In this document: one piece after another, positions 58,452-64,000 of the stretch
Position numbering within the stretch: the stretch's first letter is position 1
How the letters are laid out: every line of letters begins with the position of its first letter
Program-made: the position numbers and the translations under genes
Notes under the pieces: generated by a model
Told to the model about the DNA's origin: nothing
What the model saw: the letters and a program-made list of their open reading frames with translations, nothing else
Database searches by the model: none
Origin: Tetraselmis striata
Lineage: Eukaryota; Chlorophyta; Chlorodendrophyceae; Chlorodendrales; Chlorodendraceae
Assembly: GCA_006384855.1 (NCBI GenBank)
Contig: VCJN01002002.1
Coordinates: 248,001 to 312,000 of the forward strand
Direction: 5' to 3'
DNA length: 64,000 bases

Positions 58452-60077
58452 TCATGAAGGAGGCACTGGGAAGGCCACCGCTGCGGAGTCCTGTTGGACT
58501 TGGAAGTGGCGGAGGGGGGCGATGTGTCCAAAGAAGAACCACGCGCCAGGAGAAGGAAGAACGTTGGGGTCGATGTAGTCCAGAACGACATCAGAGTTAG
58601 TGGCCCAACCGCCTTGGTAGCGGATGTGGGACAGTGGCGCTCCGATGGCGTTTGCTGCAGAAGCTGCGCCCTTGCGAAGACTGTGTGAAGTCCAGGAAGT
58701 GCCAGCAGGGGGGGCAGCGTTGACTAGGTTGACGGCTGTAGACAGCCAGTCTGACATCGTAGCTGCAGTCCAAGGTTTTGACTGCTCAGCCACATTGCCA
58801 GCCCAGAAGTTGGAGGCAGCCAAGCCAACAGTAACCATGGGGACAGATTGGACGTTGTCGATGAAGTGGTGCAAGAGACGTGCCACTCGAGGGTGCTCGG
58901 ACACTGGAAGGAGAAGTACGCGCAGGTCGTCGGGTCCCCGTCGGCCGGCGCGACCCTTCTCGTGGTAGATTTGCAAGGTGATGTTGTAGGTGTCGACATG
59001 CACATCTTGCGCTCGACAAGAGACGCCAGTAAGGCCCCTTGCAAAGAACAGGAAGTTGACAACCGAGGCCAAGAGGGCTCGGAAGTCGAGGTGGTACTCT
59101 GGGTAAGGAGCAGACACAATTAGCTCGGCCTTTGAGACGAAGCGATAAGCCACATCCGCAGGCAGAGGGACACGCAAAGGGGCAGCGTCCAGCCGGCGCT
59201 GACGCAGCATCAACCCACGCCTTGCTGAAGTGAGGTGTAGGCTGTCCTTGGCTATCGGGACGAGGTTGTGCAGCTCGAAGAACGTGTTGATGGCAGACAG
59301 GTAGGGTTGCAGCGATTTAGCTGCGATGTGCCCTCGCTCCCCGATCCAAGCAACATACCGAACAACAGTAGCAGTAGTCGCTTCCAACGGGCTGATGTTC
59401 TCGGAGTCGTGACAGAACTCTGCGAACTGAGACAGCCTGCCGGCGTAGCTCTTAAGGGTTTGAGCGCTGAGGGAGCTGGAGAGCAGGTCGAGCGTCCGCT
59501 GGCCTAGCTCGTCGGAGCCGAACGCGTCCTGCAGCCGGGATCGCAGTGACGCAGCCCACGGAGCGATAGCTGCAGGCTCGTCAATTACGTAAGTGCGTCG
59601 TTTTACTGACAGAGTTCCACCAGCACGACTACTGCTCGCAAAGTACTCGGCAGCAGCGGTTAGGTTTCCAGCGGTTGGCCGGTAGTTGCTGGACGGGTTT
59701 GCAGTAGCTTCAGTACGGGTTTGCGGGGCTAGGTTCAGGTAAGAGGGCCGCCCCGCGCGCCCGTCGCGCTCGTAGCGCCTGTCACGTGCGTAACGTACAC
59801 GCGAGAAACTTGGTCGTTGCGAACCCGTTGTGACACGTAGTGTAACAACCGACGGACGCAGAGATGGGGTTGTAAGAAAGGCGGATGGTTGAGCCGCCAT
59901 GTGCATGTGTGCGGATGGTTGAGCCGCACGCGGCTGTAGCTGTAAGAAGCGCCGCACCGAGGAAGGTCTAAATGAAGTCTGTAAGGTGGGGGGGTCAGGT
60001 CCTGACACAGGGCGCTCATCCCGCCGTTGAGCTGCAAGGGTGCGTCTTGCGGCGGTCACCGAAAGGTGGCCTCGCAA
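58452..60077 (-). CDS. Tyrosine recombinase of the YR element
   Basis: Catalyses integration of the circular DNA form by tyrosine-mediated strand exchange, by family. About 541 codons from 60077, where the first codon is TTG; the frame is open back to the UGA at 60114-60116 that ends the Gag-like frame. N-terminal 130 residues are low-complexity and basic. The SAM-like core-binding part (SAQTLKSYAGRLSQFAEFC, YLSAINTFFELHNL) lies at about 205-280. The catalytic set is visible, numbering from 60077: Arg355 (TGVSCRAQDV), His465-x-x-Arg468 (SHSLRKG), His484 (SHIRYQGGW) and Tyr501 (VLDYIDP). No ATG starts the frame before residue 58, and the sequence just after the UGA is conserved in the old copy. 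Translation by read-through from the Gag-like frame is therefore likely. Confidence 0.88.
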   Translation of the reverse strand: MRGHLSVTAARRTLAAQRRDERPVSGPDPPTLQTSFRPSSVRRFLQLQPRAAQPSAHMHMAAQPSAFLTTPSLRPSVVTLRVTTGSQRPSFSRVRYARDRRYERDGRAGRPSYLNLAPQTRTEATANPSSNYRPTAGNLTAAAEYFASSSRAGGTLSVKRRTYVIDEPAAIAPWAASLRSRLQDAFGSDELGQRTLDLLSSSLSAQTLKSYAGRLSQFAEFCHDSENISPLEATTATVVRYVAWIGERGHIAAKSLQPYLSAINTFFELHNLVPIAKDSLHLTSARRGLMLRQRRLDAAPLRVPLPADVAYRFVSKAELIVSAPYPEYHLDFRALLASVVNFLFFARGLTGVSCRAQDVHVDTYNITLQIYHEKGRAGRRGPDDLRVLLLPVSEHPRVARLLHHFIDNVQSVPMVTVGLAASNFWAGNVAEQSKPWTAATMSDWLSTAVNLVNAAPPAGTSWTSHSLRKGAASAANAIGAPLSHIRYQGGWATNSDVVLDYIDPNVLPSPGAWFFFGHIAPLRHFQVQQDSAAVAFPVPPS

Positions 60078-60113
60078 TGCTCCTGCAACTCCGACGAAAG
60101 GCGCCCTACACCG

Positions 60114-60116
60114 TCA
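60114..60116 (-). promoter_or_regulatory. Candidate read-through UGA between Gag-like and recombinase frames
   Basis: TGA followed by CGG on the coding strand joins two frames of the same phase. The same codon in the same position (TGA CGA) occurs at 3613-3615 of the old copy. UGA CGG is a known leaky stop context in some plant viruses. The 12 codons between the UGA and the first possible start are conserved in protein sequence (APFVGVAGALRGHLSVTAA against APSVGAAGPLRAHLSVTAA). Confidence 0.6.
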
Positions 60117-60989
60117 CTCGTGCTCACCTTCGCGGCCACGTCCACGTCCCCCGCCGTGTCCTCGCCCACGCCCGCGACCAGCAGCTGCAGCCGCTACCCG
60201 AGAAGTAGCGGTTGCCTTGGCGCTGATGGCAACGGTCGCCTCGAAGACACGACGCTCGTAGTCCCTCATGAGGTCCCCAAAAATCGCAGAACCCAGATGC
60301 TCCGAAGCAGGCTGAAAATGCTGAGCTCGCAGCAAGTCCAGAACACCTTGGTCACCGTGCACCCGCTTGATCTCATTTAGCCTCCGCAAGAAAGCTAGAC
60401 GAAAACGAAACGCCTTGTCGATGGCCTCGGCGTGATTCCGAGCTCTCGCGAGGTAAGGGGTGAAGTCCTGGTTAGTGGCGGGGACGTAAGGTAGCAGCTC
60501 GTCGAGCGCCACGAAAAGGGCGGCCATGTGGGCCACGAAACACGACATCCACAAGTACTCCTCCTGGGCTGGCAGACGCCGGTCGTCCTGCTTGAGGTAC
60601 TCGTTCGTTAGGTCGGTGCTCAAAGGGAAAAGTCCAGGCACTCGGCTGACCGGTCGAACGGCCTCGTAACCAGACTCTGCTCTCTGCAGTAGCTCTGGCA
60701 CCACGAGGTAATCATCCTCGGCACTCACGGATTTTGCTCCGACACGGCCGCTCTGGGCTAGCTCTAGCAAGTCGGGGCGCTCTGCGGCTCCCCCGCTGCC
60801 TGTCGGCTGTCTCGCGAAGCGCTGCCCTGAGCCGGAGCCATGTGCCCCTTCTCCATCAACAACGCGATCACGAGCCGTCAATTGTGCCACAGCCGTAGCC
60901 AGCTCTCGCAGTAATGAAGACTGGGCCCTCATATCTGCGTGCAGCGACTCCAACGTCGGCTCGGCGACGGGTTCTTCTCCATCTGGCAT
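60114..60989 (-). CDS. Gag-like protein of the YR element
   Basis: 291 aa from the ATG at 60989 (MPDGEEPVAEPTLESL); the frame is open to an earlier ATG at 61022, but the old copy supports 60989. Residues 10-40 form a short coiled coil (LRELATAVAQLTARD). The middle is helical (EEYLWMSCFVAHMAALFVAL, RARNHAEAIDKAFRFRLAFL, NEIKRVHGDQGVLDLLRAQH). The C-terminus is Arg/Gly-rich (GRGRGRGHGGGRGRGRE), a nucleic-acid-binding type of tail; no zinc knuckle. It ends EHE then TGA CGG. I infer a Gag role from position and composition, not from a recognised Gag family. Confidence 0.75.
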   Translation of the reverse strand: MPDGEEPVAEPTLESLHADMRAQSSLLRELATAVAQLTARDRVVDGEGAHGSGSGQRFARQPTGSGGAAERPDLLELAQSGRVGAKSVSAEDDYLVVPELLQRAESGYEAVRPVSRVPGLFPLSTDLTNEYLKQDDRRLPAQEEYLWMSCFVAHMAALFVALDELLPYVPATNQDFTPYLARARNHAEAIDKAFRFRLAFLRRLNEIKRVHGDQGVLDLLRAQHFQPASEHLGSAIFGDLMRDYERRVFEATVAISAKATATSRVAAAAAGRGRGRGHGGGRGRGREGEHE

Positions 60990-61102
60990 GGTAACGCACG
61001 GACGTACGGACGAGAATATCACACTCGGGTGGCGAGCCGGGTGTGGTCTTGAACAACCTGGGGTGACCTTGCTCGCAACAGGTTACGAGACAGTTTTTAC
61101 AT

Positions 61103-61287
61103 CGCTGCGTGGAACGCAGCGAAAACTGGAAGATGGCAGGCTCAGCTGTTCTGGCTGCTTTTATGTCTACTCGTGCTGCACCCAACAAAGGCGCAACAAC
61201 AGTTACTAGTTCCCGTACCACTGAGCAGCACGTGTAGCTACAAAGCGGTTAGGTCAAGGATGGAAACCCCATAAACTAGTTTAGATC
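61103..61287 (-). repeat. A1 repeat of the young YR element
   Basis: 185 bp, two differences from 58187-58371. It lies upstream of the Gag-like start (60989) in coding orientation, so it probably carries the promoter. No clear TATA box is seen. Confidence 0.9.
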
Positions 61288-62767
61288 AAATCACCAAAAA
61301 AACGGACAATTAGAAAGGTCCTTAAAACATAATATTGGACCATTTCTCGATTTGTGCGTGGACTGACATGGATACGGGTACGAATACGGGTCACTGACTC
61401 AGCATCATCAGCGCGCGCATATATATAGAGCGCGCGCGCTGACACAATTCGCCGCGCCACTTGTGGATCTAAGGGTCATTCTATGCAGGGCACCTCACCG
61501 TCGTCGCCATCGTCATCCGTGGTACGTGAACATAGTACGTGCAATCTACTTCCTCCGATAACAGAAAAATCGTTCTATACTACGGGTGCCTGTACACGAC
61601 AGTCACAGCGACGCTGCGCGGGCCAGTCGTGGCATCCGCCGAGGTATCGTCCCACCCCCACGCCACGGCACTGCCGTGCCCTGCCGCCATCGCGAGGGGC
61701 ACAACCCACCCGACCATCAGCCCAGCTTCGTAAGTTCCAGCATACAGCGGAGTCAGATAGCATAGGTTAGCCTAAGTGGTGAACCCGGCTGTCGCTCTTA
61801 AACGCCCGGCCGCGCTTCTCGGAGCGACAGCCGATGATGAGGCCCCGTGTTGGGTAGTAACAGATTACTGATCTGCTGATCTGACTGTAAGACCACGAGC
61901 TGCAGTGTTGGGCAGACTGCACTGCCCAGCACTGGGAGTTGGATGTGTAAATGTGTTGCGCCGACATTTCGCGCAAGTACTTAGGTATAGTACACATACG
62001 GCATAATATAGTGAGCAGCTGAGGAGCCCAGTTCCTTGAGCCAGCAGGCATGTGGCGAACATGCCCACTCTAGAATGACCTCAGATGGTCATGCAACTCT
62101 GGGCACCACCTCAGCCAATAGTTTAGAGACAGGGGCCGCCAGAATGGCGGCTCAACTGGCTTTATGTATTAGAATACAGCAGTGCCAAGGTGCACCAACT
62201 GAGCTCATAGCCAGCAGGTGTAGCTGCTGATAGTGCTAAGGGCTCTGTTGAGCCCTGAGAACTGTAACATATTCTAAGCCACCCTCAGTTGCTCCTTGTC
62301 TCCAAGGCAAAATGCACAAACTCCAAAAGGTTATTGGCTTACTCCACGCCGGAGTTGTCTTGCTAACACTCCTACATATATGTGGGCGCGTTGCTCTGTT
62401 CGTGTGGGTGCTGCCTTGGCTGCCCCCACCTGGTCCCCTGTGGGCCACCTTTTCGTTTGCCCCTATGGGTTTTCCGAGCGCTGGTGGCGCTCTCGTTTTC
62501 AGCACCGGTGTGCTGAGGACGGGTGTGTCAGTCACACTCCTAGGCAGGCTTTCTTTGCAGCTGTCTGAACCCCTTTGGATGTGCAATTTTCGAGCCCTCG
62601 TTGACATCATTGCTTTGGCGCTGGGGTGTTTCTAGCTGGTTGTGTCGGAGCAAGGTGCCCAAGTCTTATAGAGAGGCGGGCGCAGTGGTACTAGGCCTCA
62701 CCTTGCGGGCATATACTAGTAAGAACCCCGTAGTCTGCGTACCTCGCTAGCCTTCGCCATCTTCATC
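61288..62767. other. Right flank: rest of the AT-rich repeat and leader of the next retroelement
   Basis: 61288 to about 61330 is the right half of the interrupted AT-rich repeat. About 61870-62730 precedes the gag frame and may include a long terminal repeat, but only one copy is in the window. A 107-codon hydrophobic frame at 62312-62635 lies in it and is not accepted as a gene. Confidence 0.45.
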
Positions 62768-64000
62768 ATGGCGGACGCTAACCTGCCAGCATGTGTAACC
62801 ACTGACATCATCACTTATGGTGCTGCGCCTAGAGCAGAACACTAAGTGTCTGCTGACACAGCCGCTGCTGTCATTGCTGTGAGGACCGAGGTTGCCGTGC
62901 AACATCACCAGGCTCTTGCCGCCGCTGCCGCCGCTGCCGGGCTACAAGCCCCGCCTAGTATTGTTGCAGCCGCTCTTGCTGTTGCAGAGGCTCATGCGGC
63001 AACTACCGCAGCTCGTGCTGCAGCTGCTGCCCAAGCTGCAGCAGATGACCGCCATCTGCGCCGTGACGCTAAACTCAGGCCCAATCGGTTCACATACCTC
63101 CAAGTGTCGGACTGTCACGATATCGCAGCCTTCCGCATGTTCCTCGTGCATTTCAAGCAATCCATCAAGAATGCTGTGCAGGGCTACCGCACCATCTTTG
63201 AGCCCAGTATTGCTGATGACACATGCAGCGCGTATCACCACCAACATGTCTCCCAGCTGCTCTTGTCACTGCTTGACAAGCACCCCATCGCGTCAATGCG
63301 ATTCTGACAGCCTGTGAGGATGCCAGGCCCAATGGTCGGCAAGCTTGCCACTGTTATTTGGAAGCTATGCGCCTCGAGTTCATCCCGAGTCATGAAGGTG
63401 AAGCCCTCGAGCGGCGTCATGACCTTGATGAGAAGCAGCCCTCAACCGAGTCGGTGCGTGACTACGCTCGCCGCCTGGAGCAGTGCGGCAGTGCGCTCTT
63501 GGATGCATGTGGTCACATGACAGATAGTGAAATGTTGACCCTCTTCAAACATGGCATGACTCCCGAGATGGAGATACACCGCGTTGAACTGCGCATGGAC
63601 ACCTCACTCACCACTTTTGCTCGCTACAAAGCAGCGCTCTTCCAATCACTCCCAAGTCTTAGCACGGACCCGACTAGAGCCTACACCGAAGTGTATGCTC
63701 ATACATCCGCACCCCCACTGGCAGCCGTTTCATCACCGCCGACCGCTCCATCGGGTGACATTGCCGCCCTGATGGCGAACCTGGAGCAGATGCAAACTCA
63801 GCTCCAAGCTCAGTCACAGGAAATCAGCAGATTCCGGAGCTGTCACACCTGTCCTAGTGCCCCCCGCACCTTTCGTCCGTTCACTGGCAAGTGTTGGACC
63901 TGTGGGCGTCAGGGGCACCGTGAATCAGAATGTCCTGCCAAAGCCCATGCTGCAGCGGACGCTGCTCCAGCAGCTCCCACATCTACTCAGGACTTTGGTG
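62768..64000 (+). pseudogene. Retrotransposon gag with zinc knuckle, broken and cut by the window end
   Basis: The ATG at 62768 (MADANLPACVTTDIITYG) opens the frame. A TAA at 62843-62845 interrupts it, and a frameshift near 63285-63305 moves the reading to the frame continuing ILTACEDARPNGRQACHCYL. The rest is typical LTR-retrotransposon gag: an Ala-rich helix, then FTYLQVSDCHDIAAFRMFL, SVRDYARRLEQCGSAL, MLTLFKHGM, and a zinc knuckle CWTCGRQGHRESEC (CX2CX4HX4C) at about 63895-63936. The frame is still open at the window edge, so protease and polymerase would lie beyond. Copia or Ty3 type cannot be decided. Confidence 0.8.

Larger units (their letters stand above)
58069..61287 (-). mobile_element. 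Young split-direct-repeat YR element encoding Gag-like protein and tyrosine recombinase only
   Basis: 3219 bp. In coding orientation: A1 repeat (61287-61103), Gag-like frame, UGA, recombinase frame, B1 (about 58398-58372), A2 (58371-58187), outer B2 segment (58186-58069). A1 and A2 are both 185 bp and differ at two positions; B1 and the end of B2 match over 27 bp with one difference. This is the split-direct-repeat layout of PAT/Ngaro-type retroelements. Both frames are intact. There is no space for reverse transcriptase or RNase H. The target, seen empty at 49660, shows no duplication. It is probably recent, and either helped by an autonomous relative or moved by the recombinase alone. Confidence 0.85.

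Noticed and set aside
62312..62635. 107-codon hydrophobic frame
   Set aside because: It lies in the leader or LTR-like DNA before the gag frame. Leucine-rich frames arise easily there, and no signal for a gene was found.

Overview
The window looks like nuclear DNA of a unicellular green alga (chlorophyte). This is an inference. It rests on GC-rich, intron-dense genes with GT-AG splice sites, a plastid-type protein built of OPR-like helical repeats, a TBL/PC-esterase gene, TGTAA motifs a short way after several stop codons (the usual chlorophyte poly(A) signal), short TTTTAGGG-type tracts, and a tyrosine-recombinase retroelement with split direct repeats, a type known from Volvox and Chlamydomonas. 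No tRNA, rRNA or CRISPR array was seen. All exon joins were made by eye from splice sites, reading phase and protein motifs.

Layout. 1-9.7 kb is decayed mobile-element DNA. It holds an old, broken copy (1653-5800) of a split-direct-repeat tyrosine-recombinase (YR) element and more distant fragments of related repeats. 9.8-17.9 kb, and probably on to 22.1 kb, is one large gene for a type II membrane sialyltransferase (GT29) with an EGF-like module and perhaps a C-terminal cysteine-rich region. A 38-bp minisatellite (18.6-20.7 kb) would lie in its last long intron. 22.1-25.9 kb is repeats. 25.9-29.3 kb (minus) is a TBL/PC-esterase-like secreted protein. 30.6-35.2 kb (plus) is a stand-alone glutamate 5-kinase with PUA domain. 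37.2-40.2 kb (minus) is a compact six-helix voltage-gated channel with an unusual pore. 41.7-42.6 kb is a small coiled-coil protein. 43.7-44.8 kb is a decayed reading frame. 45.2-47.2 kb is an intronless OPR/TBC2-like organelle protein. 50.3-51.2 kb is a UXT-type prefoldin-like protein. 53.5-57.5 kb (minus) is an FHA-domain protein. 58.07-61.29 kb (minus) is a young, intact copy of the YR element. 62.8-64.0 kb is the broken gag of another retrotransposon, which runs out of the window.

The host genes are ordinary neighbours rather than a pathway. The most interesting unit is the YR element. It has split direct repeats (two 185-bp copies with 2 mismatches), a Gag-like frame and a tyrosine recombinase frame, but no room for a reverse transcriptase. 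The two frames lie in one phase, separated by a single UGA that is also present in the old copy. A related repeat at 49.63-49.70 kb preserves the empty target site and shows insertion without target duplication.

Two families of short inverted-repeat elements (about 160-190 bp) are scattered through the window. All six copies of the first family lie in introns of the models given here (the one at 21.5 kb only if the 3' extension of the sialyltransferase gene is right). Long poly(G)/poly(C) tracts (about 12-25 bases) occur in most introns and spacers.
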